The position numbers were made by a program, and so were the translations under genes. Positions 1 to 8,578 of a stretch of DNA of 35,122 bases are shown here, piece after piece. Under the pieces are notes generated by a model that worked only from the letters and a program-made list of their open reading frames with translations, ran no database searches and was not told the origin of the DNA. The DNA lies in NCBI RefSeq assembly GCF_000332475.2, contig NZ_AOGX02000031.1, forward strand, positions 1-35,122, in the 5' to 3' direction. The first letter of the stretch is position 1. Each line of letters starts with the position of its first letter. Source of the stretch: Leptospira yanagawae serovar Saopaulo str. Sao Paulo = ATCC 700523 (lineage in GTDB: Bacteria > Spirochaetota > Leptospiria > Leptospirales > Leptospiraceae).

Positions 1-59
1 AAACAATAGATTCCAAATGCTATCTGGAAGATTTGCAAAGCATGGGAATTCTAACATGA
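1..59 (+). CDS. possible 3' end of a gene cut by the window edge
   Basis: Reading from base 3, an open frame of 18 codons ends at TGA 57-59 and gives a plausible C-terminus (..DLQSMGILT). The IS element begins 47 bases later, so this could be the tail of an intact neighbour. The fragment is too short to assign a family, and the call rests only on an uninterrupted frame. Confidence 0.25.
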   Translation, partial: TIDSKCYLEDLQSMGILT

Positions 60-106
60 CTATTGGAAGTTAGTAAGGAAATTAGAATTAAGATAAAATT
101 GAAGTT

Positions 107-143
107 TGAAGTTCCTAAGTAAAAATATACTCACGAATAGGCA
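107..143 (+). repeat. terminal inverted repeat of the IS3 element (orfB end)
   Basis: This repeat contains the blocks TGAAGTTCCTAA, TATACTC and ATAGGCA, which recur with identical spacing in the opposite repeat at 1314-1350. The orfB stop codon (131-133) lies inside the repeat, a common compact arrangement in IS3 elements. Confidence 0.8.
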
Positions 144-994
144 TGAAATTCATTTTCAAATGTAACAGGAGCTTTGTATCCAATTTTAGAATGCAAACGC
201 TTTCTGTTATAAAAAACCTCGATATACTCAAATAGAGAACTTCGAGCCTGTTCTAAGGAATGGAAGTTCTTATGATTTGTAAACTCTCTTTTTAATGTAG
301 CAAAAAAAGATTCAGCAGGAGCATTGTCCCAACAATTTCCTTTTCTACTCATGCTTTGAATAAATCCTTTTGATGTTAGTTGTTCACGAAATTCTCTACT
401 CGCATACTGACTTCCTCTATCGGAATGGATGATAAGTCCTTTACTTGGTTTTTGATTCTCAATAGCATTTTCAAATGCTTTCATAACGAGAGATGTTTTC
501 ATATGAGTGTCAACAGCCCATCCAACAATCTTCTTTGTGCATATATCTTTGAATTTACATAGATATAGAAATCCAAACAAATAGGGAATGTAGGTAATAT
601 CAGTCACATACACTGTGTTTGGTGTAGAAACGTCAAAGTTTTGTTCAAGCAAGTTTGGACTAATTGTTTCTTCATGATTGGAATCTGTCGTCACAGGAGG
701 CTTGAATTTCCTTGTTGTAATGGCTTTTATCCCATTTTCCCGCATAATTTTAGCCACAGTAGGTAAACTGACTTTGATTCCCCTTGCTTTTAGTTCTTTC
801 TGAACTCTCGGACTTCCATAAGAAAGCAAATCTCCCTTGTGGAATCTTTGAATTTCAGATAAAATCTCTATACTTTTTTGATTTCGAATCAACTTCGACT
901 TTTTCAACCAAGGATAAAATCCCTTGTGTTTAATATCTAATACTTCGGACATCACTTTGATAGAAAACCCACAGGATTCCCTATGTTCTTTCAT
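131..994 (-). CDS. IS3-family transposase OrfB (DDE integrase core)
   Basis: This is the catalytic half of the transposase, 287 residues counted from its internal ATG. It has an HTH_21-like N-terminus (about 45-100) and an rve/DDE integrase core (about 120-285). The DDE residues appear as D in VYVTDITYIP, D in IIHSDRGSQYAS and E in DNAPAESFFATLKREF, with the C-terminal NRKRLHSKIGYKAP motif typical of the family. The frame is open upstream of the ATG back to the slippery site at 1039-1045, so the active product is most likely the OrfAB fusion made by -1 frameshifting. No damage is visible. Confidence 0.92.
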   Translation of the reverse strand: MKEHRESCGFSIKVMSEVLDIKHKGFYPWLKKSKLIRNQKSIEILSEIQRFHKGDLLSYGSPRVQKELKARGIKVSLPTVAKIMRENGIKAITTRKFKPPVTTDSNHEETISPNLLEQNFDVSTPNTVYVTDITYIPYLFGFLYLCKFKDICTKKIVGWAVDTHMKTSLVMKAFENAIENQKPSKGLIIHSDRGSQYASREFREQLTSKGFIQSMSRKGNCWDNAPAESFFATLKREFTNHKNFHSLEQARSSLFEYIEVFYNRKRLHSKIGYKAPVTFENEFHAYS

Positions 995-1011
995 AAATAG
1001 ATATTTATCTT

Positions 1012-1290
1012 CTAAGGACTTAAAGTGATGCCCATTGCCTTTTTTAAAATATCCCTCTGCTGTTTTAAATTTTGAACTTCACGTTCAAGCTCCTGGATCC
1101 TCTTGTCTCGAACATCTTGCAGAGATCCATTCTCGGTTTGATTTTGATCTAGTTCCTTTTTCCATCTGCCTAGTATCCCATTAGGGAGTCCTAGTTCTTG
1201 GCATACCATATTCTGGGATTTCCCACTTGATATTAAATATTGAACCGATTCCCTCTTAAACTCTGTTGTGTATTGTTTTCTACGCTTCAT
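1012..1290 (-). CDS. IS3-family transposase OrfA (HTH protein)
   Basis: This 92-residue protein is the DNA-binding half of the transposase. Residues 1-55 hold the HTH_Tnp_1 type helix-turn-helix (KRRKQYTTEFKRESVQYL.. then QELGLPNGILGRWKKEL). Residues 60-85 form a leucine-zipper-like coiled coil (RIQELEREVQNLKQQRDIL) used for OrfA/OrfAB multimerisation. The frame ends ..KKAMGITLSP. The KKA codons are the AAAAAAG slippery site from which orfB is reached by -1 frameshifting. Confidence 0.9.
   Translation of the reverse strand: MKRRKQYTTEFKRESVQYLISSGKSQNMVCQELGLPNGILGRWKKELDQNQTENGSLQDVRDKRIQELEREVQNLKQQRDILKKAMGITLSP
1039..1045 (-). other. A6G slippery heptamer for -1 programmed frameshift (orfA to orfB)
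   Basis: The minus strand reads A AAA AAG in the orfA frame (codons for KK). Stepping back one base puts the ribosome in a frame that stays open through K-G-N-G-H-H-F-K-S and on into OrfB. This is the classical IS3 signal for making the OrfAB transposase. Confidence 0.75.
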
Positions 1291-1313
1291 GGCAACCTCT
1301 TGTAGTCGTTTGT

Positions 1314-1350
1314 TGCCTATTGTCGAGTATATAATCCGTTAGGAACTCCA
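1314..1350 (-). repeat. terminal inverted repeat of the IS3 element (orfA end)
   Basis: Read on the minus strand it starts TGGAGTTCCTAA, then has TATACTC and ATAGGCA at the same offsets as the other end. The differences fall in two short stretches (offsets 13-19 and 27-30). It lies upstream of orfA and probably also carries its promoter. Confidence 0.8.
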
Positions 1351-1503
1351 GCCATTCTTTTCATCCTTTTGATTCTGGTTCTCTTATCGCTACTTGTAAC
1401 TAGGGAATGATTGAAATATTTTCCAAGCTTCCTATAAAGTAAACTACCGCATCATTCTCCAAATTTGGGCTTTTGCTTTAGCAACTAACACCAAATTATT
1501 TCC

Positions 1504-1531
1504 TTGCCAATAATTCATTTACTCTTAAAAT
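1504..1531 (+). promoter_or_regulatory. candidate sigma70 promoter for the 1535 lipoprotein gene
   Basis: TTGCCA (1504-1509), a 16-base spacer and TAAAAT (1526-1531). The expected transcription start is about 1538-1540, almost on the ATG at 1541. No Shine-Dalgarno sequence is seen before either ATG, so the transcript may be leaderless. Confidence 0.5.
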
Positions 1532-1534
1532 TGT

Positions 1535-1885
1535 ATGCCAATGAAGTTAGTCCACTTCACCTTATTTCTGTTTTGTTTTGAATCCTGTATCTTTGGTCCA
1601 AATTGGAATGGATTCCGCAATCTAAGATCCGCTATTGAAAAAGATCGGGTGTACTACGATCCCAAATCGGGTAATTTTGAAACGAATCCTTATTTTAGGG
1701 GTCATATTACCAAACTGGGCACGGTTGTCATCGAACCACCTAACTCGATCAATTCCAATCAAAGGAAAAAAAGAATTTGTGAAACAACGAATTCTGATTT
1801 AAACAAAACTTTTACTCTGATCGAAGAACGAACAGTAGTCGCAGTTTACGAATCTTCAGGTTTTATATGCATAGAATATTACTAA
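1535..1885 (+). CDS. small putative lipoprotein, unknown function
   Basis: The product has 116 residues from ATG 1535. ATG 1541 (MKLVHFTLFLFCFESC) is the better start: it gives a compact signal peptide ending at a Cys, and a promoter-like TAAAAT lies only four bases before 1535. The mature part is polar, with no recognised domain; it contains an RSAIEKDRVYYDPKSGNF segment and ends YESSGFICIEYY. The gene overlaps the next lipoprotein gene by 19 bases, so the two are probably co-expressed. I do not recognise the family. Confidence 0.65.
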   Translation: MPMKLVHFTLFLFCFESCIFGPNWNGFRNLRSAIEKDRVYYDPKSGNFETNPYFRGHITKLGTVVIEPPNSINSNQRKKRICETTNSDLNKTFTLIEERTVVAVYESSGFICIEYY

Positions 1886-2952
1886 TTGTTCTCTATGGTA
1901 TTTGTTTTCTTGGAAGTTTCCATTGCACAAACAAAACAGTTATACGCCGAATTGAACTTCCAAAATCAGAATTCCCTTACACAAAACGGCTCCCCTTTAT
2001 CGTCAATACTTGTTATCCACTCAACATTCTACAAAGAGACAAATTCGCACAGTTAGAATTGGTATCCATATGGGAAGATGGACATTTCCGAAAACAAATT
2101 TTAGGCAATGAACTATTTGATGCCATCGAGGACTTACGCATCTACCAATCCCATGAATATTTTTGGGAACTTCGTCTCATTCCATATTTTTCCAAATACG
2201 ATTGCAACGAATACCACATCACAGGATATTTATTATACTTTGATTCCATCACCAAACAAAAAATGGCCACTTACTTAGATAAAAAGCGAAAGGATGATCC
2301 AATCGAACTACCAATCATGCTCGTACGTGAATACGAACTCGCAGATTCCGAAACCCTGAAGAAAAAACAAAAAGCCGATCCCGTAAACGCATCATTCCAT
2401 ACGAAATATTCAACGGCACCGGATCACCGAGATCCATTTTCCAATTACCAAATCTGGGAATCAAAACCAAAATCAGAATTACTTTCCCTATCCGATTCTC
2501 GTTTGATTGCATATTGTTTAGACTTTCCATACGAATGTGCAACAGATTCGAATTATATACATGAATTCAAAAATAGGATTTCCAAATCCGAAACCCAAAG
2601 TTCCGAAAGTTTCAATACTTCTTTTCAAACAAACCTAAAAAGAGAAATCCAAAAAACAAATTTCGGATGTTACTGCCGCCTAACTCCGGATCTTTCAATT
2701 TACAAGTCATGCCCTATTGACAATTTTGGATTGGATTCGATTTGTAAGGAAAAAACGGATTGTTCCCAAAATAAAAACGATAACAACATTTGTACCAAAA
2801 AATACAAAGAGTCATTGCTAAAATTAATCAATTCCAAAGAATCAAAAGATATAATTCATAGTGGATCAGCCAATTTTGATCGAATGGTCTATTATGCGAA
2901 AAAATTCTTGGCGTTTGAATTGTTAAACGAATTGAGCAATGGAACAAAATGA
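1867..2952 (+). CDS. putative lipoprotein, unknown function
   Basis: This 361-residue protein starts inside the end of the preceding gene. Residues 1-20 form a hydrophobic signal peptide ending in FLGSFHC, a leptospiral-style lipobox, so it is probably a membrane-anchored lipoprotein. The mature region is rich in charged residues and has paired cysteines in its C-terminal third (FGCYCRLTPD.., YKSCPIDNFG.., SICKEKTDCSQ), suggesting disulfides in the periplasm or at the surface. No catalytic motif or repeat is seen. The only context is the equally unknown lipoprotein upstream; the trehalose genes follow after a 169-base gap. Confidence 0.75.
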   Translation: MHRILLIVLYGICFLGSFHCTNKTVIRRIELPKSEFPYTKRLPFIVNTCYPLNILQRDKFAQLELVSIWEDGHFRKQILGNELFDAIEDLRIYQSHEYFWELRLIPYFSKYDCNEYHITGYLLYFDSITKQKMATYLDKKRKDDPIELPIMLVREYELADSETLKKKQKADPVNASFHTKYSTAPDHRDPFSNYQIWESKPKSELLSLSDSRLIAYCLDFPYECATDSNYIHEFKNRISKSETQSSESFNTSFQTNLKREIQKTNFGCYCRLTPDLSIYKSCPIDNFGLDSICKEKTDCSQNKNDNNICTKKYKESLLKLINSKESKDIIHSGSANFDRMVYYAKKFLAFELLNELSNGTK

Positions 2953-3121
2953 AATTTAAAACATTCGAGAATTAAACACACAACCATTTAACTCTTTTTT
3001 TAGAACATATGTATCTAAATATAGTCTAATAAGTTTATATAATCAATCATCGGGAAATCGAATCAGGATTTTTTTATAGAAAGCCCTTGCCATAATAATT
3101 TCATCTGATTGAATTGAAATC

Positions 3122-5308
3122 ATGAGACTGATACTCGTATCCAACAGGTTACCAGTTCAGTGGGATGGAACACCCAATGTTGGCGGACTTGCAACAGGCA
3201 TTTCTAGTTTTCTATCCCACTGGAAATCTTTAGGAAATGAAGTGTTATGGGTAGGTTGGCCTGGCAAATCCATCCCAGAAAAAGAACAAAAACATTATGC
3301 ACACAAGATGTTGGAAGAACATGGAACTATTCCTGTGTTTCTCAAACAAAAATTAGCTGATTCGTTTTACAACGGCTTTTGTAATAAAACAATTTGGCCC
3401 TTATTCCACTATTTCACTTCAAATTGCGAATTTTCTGATTTAACTTTCAATTCTTATGAAGAAGCAAATGAAGAATTTGCGAAAACGGTTAAAGAGCTCT
3501 ATCGGCCTGGTGATTGGGTTTGGGTGCATGACTATCATCTATTTTTACTTCCGGGGATATTAAGAAGTGAATTTCCAAACTTACTGCTTTCATTTTTTTT
3601 ACATATCCCATTTCCCACATTCGAAATCTTTCGTTTGTTACCAGAACGATTCCGCAGTAAAATACTAAAAGGTATGTTAGGCGCGGATCTTATCGGATTT
3701 CATACGCAAAGTTATACACAATATTTTTTAAGATCTCTATTGCGATGTTTGGGAATTGAAAATGAACGAGGGATTATCTATTTTCAAAATCATTTAACAA
3801 AAACCGCAGCTTTCCCTATGGGAATCAATGTGGAACAGTTCTCTAGTTATGCGAATTCCATTGAATGTGATACAATAGCAAATCAAATCAATACCAACCA
3901 TAAAAGCTTAAAACAAATTTTATCTGTCGATCGACTTGATTATACGAAAGGAGTTTTGCAAAGATTAAACGCATTTGAATTATTTCTAAAACAAAATCCA
4001 AATTGGATCAAATGTTGTAAGTTAGTTTTAGTATTAGTTCCATCCAGAACCGATGTTTCCTCCTACCAATCCATGAAACGTGCGATCGATGAAAAGGTGG
4101 GGGCGATCAACGGAAGTTTTGGAACTTTAGACTGGACTCCTATCTTATACCAATACAAAGGATTTCCATTTGAAGAGTTAGTCCCATTATACAAAAATAC
4201 ACATGTCATGCTCGTCACACCCTATCGAGATGGAATGAATTTAGTAGCTAAAGAATTTTTGGTTTCTCAAAAAAATGGAATGTTGGTGTTAAGCGAAATG
4301 GCAGGGGCATCGGCTGAATTACCTGAAGCAATCCTCGTAAATCCCAATGACTTAAATGGTATGGCAATGGCTATCAAAGAAGCCATAGAAATGGAAGAAA
4401 CAGAGATTAGAATCCGAAATCAGGTAATGGTTTCTCGATTAAAAGAAAATTCAGTAATGGAATGGGCAAAAAAAATATATACCGAAACAGAAGATACTGC
4501 GAAACGAAATCAAAACTTTCAAACAAAATCCATTGCTGCAAATGCCGAAGTATTACTTCCAAAAACCAAGAAGCCAATTTTTATTTTATTTGATTATGAT
4601 GGGACACTTGTTCCATTTCAACCCCTTCCTCACTTAGCAATTCCTACAAAAGAACTTGTGAATTCAATTACAAAACTATCACAGTTCCCTAATGTTTCCA
4701 TTGCGATCATCAGTGGTAGAGATCGAAAATTTTTAGAATCAATTTTCACTGGTTTACCCTTACATCTGGTCGCAGAACACGGGGCTTGGCATCGATCACC
4801 TAACGAAAATGAATGGAATTCTCTATTCCATTCCAATACAGATTGGAAAAAAGAAATCAAATCACATTTAGAAGAATTTACGAAACGTGTACCCGGTTCT
4901 TTTACAGAAGAAAAAGAGTTTTCATTGGTTTGGCATTTTCGAAATGCAGACCCCGATATTGGTCTAAATGCCGCAAGGGAGATGTTAGATGAACTTTCAC
5001 AAATATCATCTAACAGTGGATTTTTTGTACAAAGGGGAAATAAAATCATCGAAGTCAGAGAATATGGAACAGGAAAAGGTAAGGCAGCGATTAAAATCCT
5101 TCCTGATATTGACTTGGAAACATTCGTATTTGGAGATGATACTACTGATGAAGATATGTTTCGCGAATTACCTGAAAAGGCAATAACGGTAAAAATAGGA
5201 AAATCCGAGACAATCGCGAAGTATAGATTTCAAAACACTGACGATGTTCATATTTGGATCAAACACTTAATCAACCACCTAACAAAGGAATTAAAATATG
5301 AAACATAA
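3122..5308 (+). CDS. otsAB: bifunctional trehalose-6-phosphate synthase/phosphatase
   Basis: A 728-residue fusion that makes trehalose from UDP-glucose (or another NDP-glucose) and glucose-6-phosphate in the cytoplasm. Residues 1-460 are the GT20 synthase: SNRLPVQ, GGLATG, WVHDYHLFLLPG, HIPFPTFEIFR, GADLIGFHT, VDRLDYTKGV and PYRDGMNLVAKEF are all present. Residues 480-725 are a HAD-type trehalose-6-phosphatase: LFDYDGTLVPF supplies the catalytic DxD, followed by IISGRD, AEHGAW, GTGKGKAA and FGDDTTDEDMF. No active-site residue appears lost. There is no clear ribosome binding site; a TTGCCA box lies 35 bases upstream. The gene overlaps the GH15 gene by 11 bases, so both form one operon. Trehalose here would serve as an osmolyte or stress sugar. 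Confidence 0.93.
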   Translation: MRLILVSNRLPVQWDGTPNVGGLATGISSFLSHWKSLGNEVLWVGWPGKSIPEKEQKHYAHKMLEEHGTIPVFLKQKLADSFYNGFCNKTIWPLFHYFTSNCEFSDLTFNSYEEANEEFAKTVKELYRPGDWVWVHDYHLFLLPGILRSEFPNLLLSFFLHIPFPTFEIFRLLPERFRSKILKGMLGADLIGFHTQSYTQYFLRSLLRCLGIENERGIIYFQNHLTKTAAFPMGINVEQFSSYANSIECDTIANQINTNHKSLKQILSVDRLDYTKGVLQRLNAFELFLKQNPNWIKCCKLVLVLVPSRTDVSSYQSMKRAIDEKVGAINGSFGTLDWTPILYQYKGFPFEELVPLYKNTHVMLVTPYRDGMNLVAKEFLVSQKNGMLVLSEMAGASAELPEAILVNPNDLNGMAMAIKEAIEMEETEIRIRNQVMVSRLKENSVMEWAKKIYTETEDTAKRNQNFQTKSIAANAEVLLPKTKKPIFILFDYDGTLVPFQPLPHLAIPTKELVNSITKLSQFPNVSIAIISGRDRKFLESIFTGLPLHLVAEHGAWHRSPNENEWNSLFHSNTDWKKEIKSHLEEFTKRVPGSFTEEKEFSLVWHFRNADPDIGLNAAREMLDELSQISSNSGFFVQRGNKIIEVREYGTGKGKAAIKILPDIDLETFVFGDDTTDEDMFRELPEKAITVKIGKSETIAKYRFQNTDDVHIWIKHLINHLTKELKYET

Positions 5309-7073
5309 ATACAATACCGGAATTATTGGCAACGGTAGTTTGATCGCACATATCAATACTGATTCTGATATCGTGTGGTTATGTTGGCCGAACTTTGATA
5401 GTTCTCCAATTTTTGGGAAACTAATGGACGATAGGTGTGGAAATTTCAAAATTTCTCCAATTGCAAAAATTCAATCCCATAACCAATCATATTTGGAAAA
5501 TACCAATATTTTAAAAACAGAAATCATCACAGAATCAGGTTCATTTGCTGTCATCGATTTTACTCCACGATACTATCAAAATGGAAACTTATGTTGCAAA
5601 AGAAATTTATACCGCAAAATTGTTCCTCTCTCTGGCAATGTTAAAATCAAAATTGAAATAAATCCTACTTATGATTACGGTGAAACAAAAATAATTCCTA
5701 AAATCATTGCGAAACAGATTCGATATGAAACATCGGAATTTCAATTTCATGTAAGATCGAATGTTTCAGTAAATCAAATTTTAAAATCTAAAGAATTTCA
5801 TCTCAACCAAACAATTTATATAGTACTTCATGAATCCGATAAAATTGAAATCCCAATTTCAGAATTCGTAGAAGATGAACTAAGTAAAACAAAACAATAT
5901 TGGCAAAATTGGGTAAAACATTGTACCATTCCGAACTTTGCTCAAAAACAACAAATCCGCTCTGCCCTTTGCTTGAAACTTCACCAATTCCAAGAAACAG
6001 GTGCCATTATTGCCGCCTCCACCACAAGTTTACCTGAATCACCTAACTCTGGTAGAAACTGGGACTATCGATATTGTTGGTTACGAGATGGATTTTATAC
6101 TTTGTTAGCTTTAACCAATCTTGGTCAATTTGAAGAGTTGGAAAATTATTCACAATATATAGGCAATCTAACACCTACAGACGATGGACGATACCAACCA
6201 CTCTACAGTATATTCGGAGAGCACCTTCTTGAAGAAAAAATATTATCGTTAGATGGATATCTAGGCAATCAACCGGTTCGAATTGGGAATTCTGCATACA
6301 CACACAAACAAAACGATGCATATGGGCAAATTCTTTTATCTTTATTGCCACTTTATTCAGATGAAAGAATACCAGAGAAAAATCGATTCCATAATTTAAA
6401 TCTAATCCAAAAACTTTTGGATCAAATTGAACTTACAATGAACGAACCAGATGCAGGTCTTTGGGAATTTCGTAATTTTTCACAAAAACATTGTTATACG
6501 TATTTATTCCACTGGATTGGAGCTAAGACAGCTAAAGAAATTGCATTAAAATTAGAAAAACAAGATTTGTTAGAAAAATCAGAACGATTGATGCGAGAAG
6601 CTGAATTCAATATAGAATCATGTTATGACAATAAACTTGGATGCTATACACAAGCCCAGGGAAAAAAAGATTTAGATGCTAGTTTATTGCAACTCATAAC
6701 TCTTGGTTATTTGGATCCTCATTCAGAGAAAGCAAAATCACATATCAAAGCAATCGAAAATCAATTAAAAACAAACGAAGGATTTATCTATCGTTATCTT
6801 CATAAAGACGACTTTGGAAAACCGGAAACAACATTTTTAGTATGTACGTTTTGGTATATCGAAGCATTAGCTTGCATGGATCGTCTTGATGAAGCGATCC
6901 ATTTATTTGACTTTGTTTGCGAACATGCAAATCATCTAGGTTTATTTAGTGAAGATATCGAATCAGTTACTGGAAACCAATGGGGCAATTTTCCACAGAC
7001 GTATAGCCATGTGGGTCTTGTAAATTCTGCCCACAAAATCGCTGTTAAGAAATCAAAAAGTCTTTTTTGGTAA
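5298..7073 (+). CDS. GH15-family glycosidase (trehalase or glucoamylase-like)
   Basis: The product has 591 residues, the usual length for bacterial GH15. The N-terminal beta domain (1-220) begins GIIGNGSLIAHINTDSDIVW. The (alpha/alpha)6 catalytic domain (230-585) contains RNWDYRYCWLRDGFYTLLAL, a GLWEFR block near residue 388 carrying the probable general acid, and EDIESVTGNQWGNFPQTYSH near 553 carrying the probable base. There is no signal peptide, so it acts in the cytoplasm. Its ATG lies 11 bases inside the end of otsAB, implying translational coupling. This context favours trehalose as substrate, as in mycobacterial and Thermoplasma GH15 trehalases, but glucoamylase activity on alpha-glucans cannot be excluded from sequence. 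Confidence 0.88.
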   Translation: MKHKYNTGIIGNGSLIAHINTDSDIVWLCWPNFDSSPIFGKLMDDRCGNFKISPIAKIQSHNQSYLENTNILKTEIITESGSFAVIDFTPRYYQNGNLCCKRNLYRKIVPLSGNVKIKIEINPTYDYGETKIIPKIIAKQIRYETSEFQFHVRSNVSVNQILKSKEFHLNQTIYIVLHESDKIEIPISEFVEDELSKTKQYWQNWVKHCTIPNFAQKQQIRSALCLKLHQFQETGAIIAASTTSLPESPNSGRNWDYRYCWLRDGFYTLLALTNLGQFEELENYSQYIGNLTPTDDGRYQPLYSIFGEHLLEEKILSLDGYLGNQPVRIGNSAYTHKQNDAYGQILLSLLPLYSDERIPEKNRFHNLNLIQKLLDQIELTMNEPDAGLWEFRNFSQKHCYTYLFHWIGAKTAKEIALKLEKQDLLEKSERLMREAEFNIESCYDNKLGCYTQAQGKKDLDASLLQLITLGYLDPHSEKAKSHIKAIENQLKTNEGFIYRYLHKDDFGKPETTFLVCTFWYIEALACMDRLDEAIHLFDFVCEHANHLGLFSEDIESVTGNQWGNFPQTYSHVGLVNSAHKIAVKKSKSLFW

Positions 7074-7176
7074 AAAAAATTCTGCAAACGAAAATTGAAA
7101 GTGTTTCATTCTTTCTCCATCCTAATTTTTAAAACAAAAATAAGGATTTAATTTTTGATCGATAGGTTGAAAACCT

Positions 7177-8578
7177 ATGCAGAATTTGGCTATGATTTCC
7201 ACGAAAAATCATTCCCTTTATTCAATCATTTCGATTTCCATCGTTTTATTCATCACACAACTTTTGATACGTGTTGATCTTTTTTATATTTCTGACCCTC
7301 TCATCAAATGGATCCAAGTGGTTTCCTTATGGAACCAAAACTGGACAACAGAAAGCATCATTTTTCCTACAAAGGATATGGATCCTTTGTTTTTGATGAG
7401 CCCATTAAATGAAAATTTTGTTTTCCTACATCAAGATCGCCTAATTGCGACAATACCCAATTGGGTTTACGTTTCTTTATTCTTTACTAGGTACCATCAA
7501 CCACCAATACCTTCCCTATTTAAAATTTATTTATTTGGCCCTTCTCATCCATCTGATGTCAAAGAACAAATTCAAACTTTCGGTAATCCTATTTGCCATT
7601 TTAGGTACTGTGATTTTCCCTCTTTTGATTGATTTTTCCGAGAATGGTTTATTTATACTTTTATCAGCTTACGGGTATTACTTTCTGTTCAAAGCCTTTG
7701 AATCAAACCAAACCAAAGATTGGATCTTCGGAAACATGTTCATTGGATTGTCGATTTGGTTGCGATTAGAGGGGATCCTTTTATTTGCAGCAGTCCAAGT
7801 TACAATTTTTTATATTGAAGTTGTCATCAATAAGAAATCAGTTTGGAAAATCCTTCATCCAATCCGTTATACTATCTTTGCGCTGTTACTGTTTTCTTTT
7901 TTATTATGGAATTCCTTCAGTTATACAGATCCTCTTGGGACAAGGCATTTAACGAACTTCGGAAGATTTGAAAAAACCATCCTTGATCAATTTCAAATTT
8001 TTTTATCAATCATTTTCACTTTTCCCAAAAAAGAAATTTGGACTTTAGGTTTTTTCCTTCAAAGTCCAATTTATTTAATCACAATTCTAAAAATTAATAA
8101 AATTGATTTTAAAAACAAACCCACACTACTATTCCATCTACTAACCACTATTATATTTTTAGTTCTTGTTGGGATCACATCTCCCAACGATGGATTAACG
8201 TTAAACGGACGTTATCTTGCTATCATGGTTTTTCCATTCACTTTTATTTTAACCGAGGTTTTCTCAGATATACAAAACGAAAAACTGAAATACTATTCTG
8301 TGATGGTTTGGACCATTTTATGTACTATTTTCATTCTAATTGTATTTTTTTTCTCAAGCAAAGAATTAAAAAAGTTAAAAGCCGAATTATCAAACTTTCA
8401 ATCGAATTTGATTGTGACTACGAGCGAAGTTTTGTCTGGAGGATTTACCCTCGATTTAATAGAAAAACAAGTATTATGCGTGAGACGAGATTTCCTTAGT
8501 CATTATTTTTATTATAATTTGAAACAAAACAAATACCCTGATTTTTTACTTCTCAACTTTAAAAAGAAACAAATATGA
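7177..8578 (+). pseudogene. multi-spanning membrane protein, broken by a frameshift (possible GT-C-like glycosyltransferase)
   Basis: Two overlapping frames make one protein of about 466 residues. Frame A (from ATG 7177) is sensible up to HQDRLIA near 7450. Frame B continues with RQYPIGFTFLYSLLG to the stop at 8578. The reading must move by one base (one extra base, or two missing) near 7445-7460, where neither frame has a proper start: B would need TTG 7445 with no ribosome binding site. The joined protein has an N-terminal TM helix, a long polar loop, then about eight further TM segments and a polar C-terminal tail. That layout resembles GT-C-type transferases of cell envelopes, but I see no decisive motif. 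A sequencing error would give the same picture. Confidence 0.7.

Larger units (their letters stand above)
107..1350 (-). mobile_element. IS3-family insertion sequence, complete (about 1244 bp)
   Basis: The element holds orfA and orfB, read on the minus strand, between imperfect 37-bp terminal inverted repeats (107-143 and 1314-1350). The outer ends start TGAAGTTCCTAA and TGGAGTTCCTAA, matching the 5'-TG ends usual for IS3. By hand alignment about 28 of 37 positions match. Size and organisation resemble leptospiral IS1500, but I cannot compare sequences here. Flanking trinucleotides (GTT at 104-106, GCC at 1351-1353) do not match, so no target duplication is visible. It may be old, or one end may have been exchanged by recombination. 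Both ORFs look intact, so it is probably still able to transpose. Confidence 0.85.

Noticed and set aside
4630..5049. Antisense ORF of 139 codons inside otsAB, and similar long opposite-strand frames in other genes
   Set aside because: These lie wholly opposite well-supported genes, have no ribosome binding site and give low-complexity, non-protein-like sequence.
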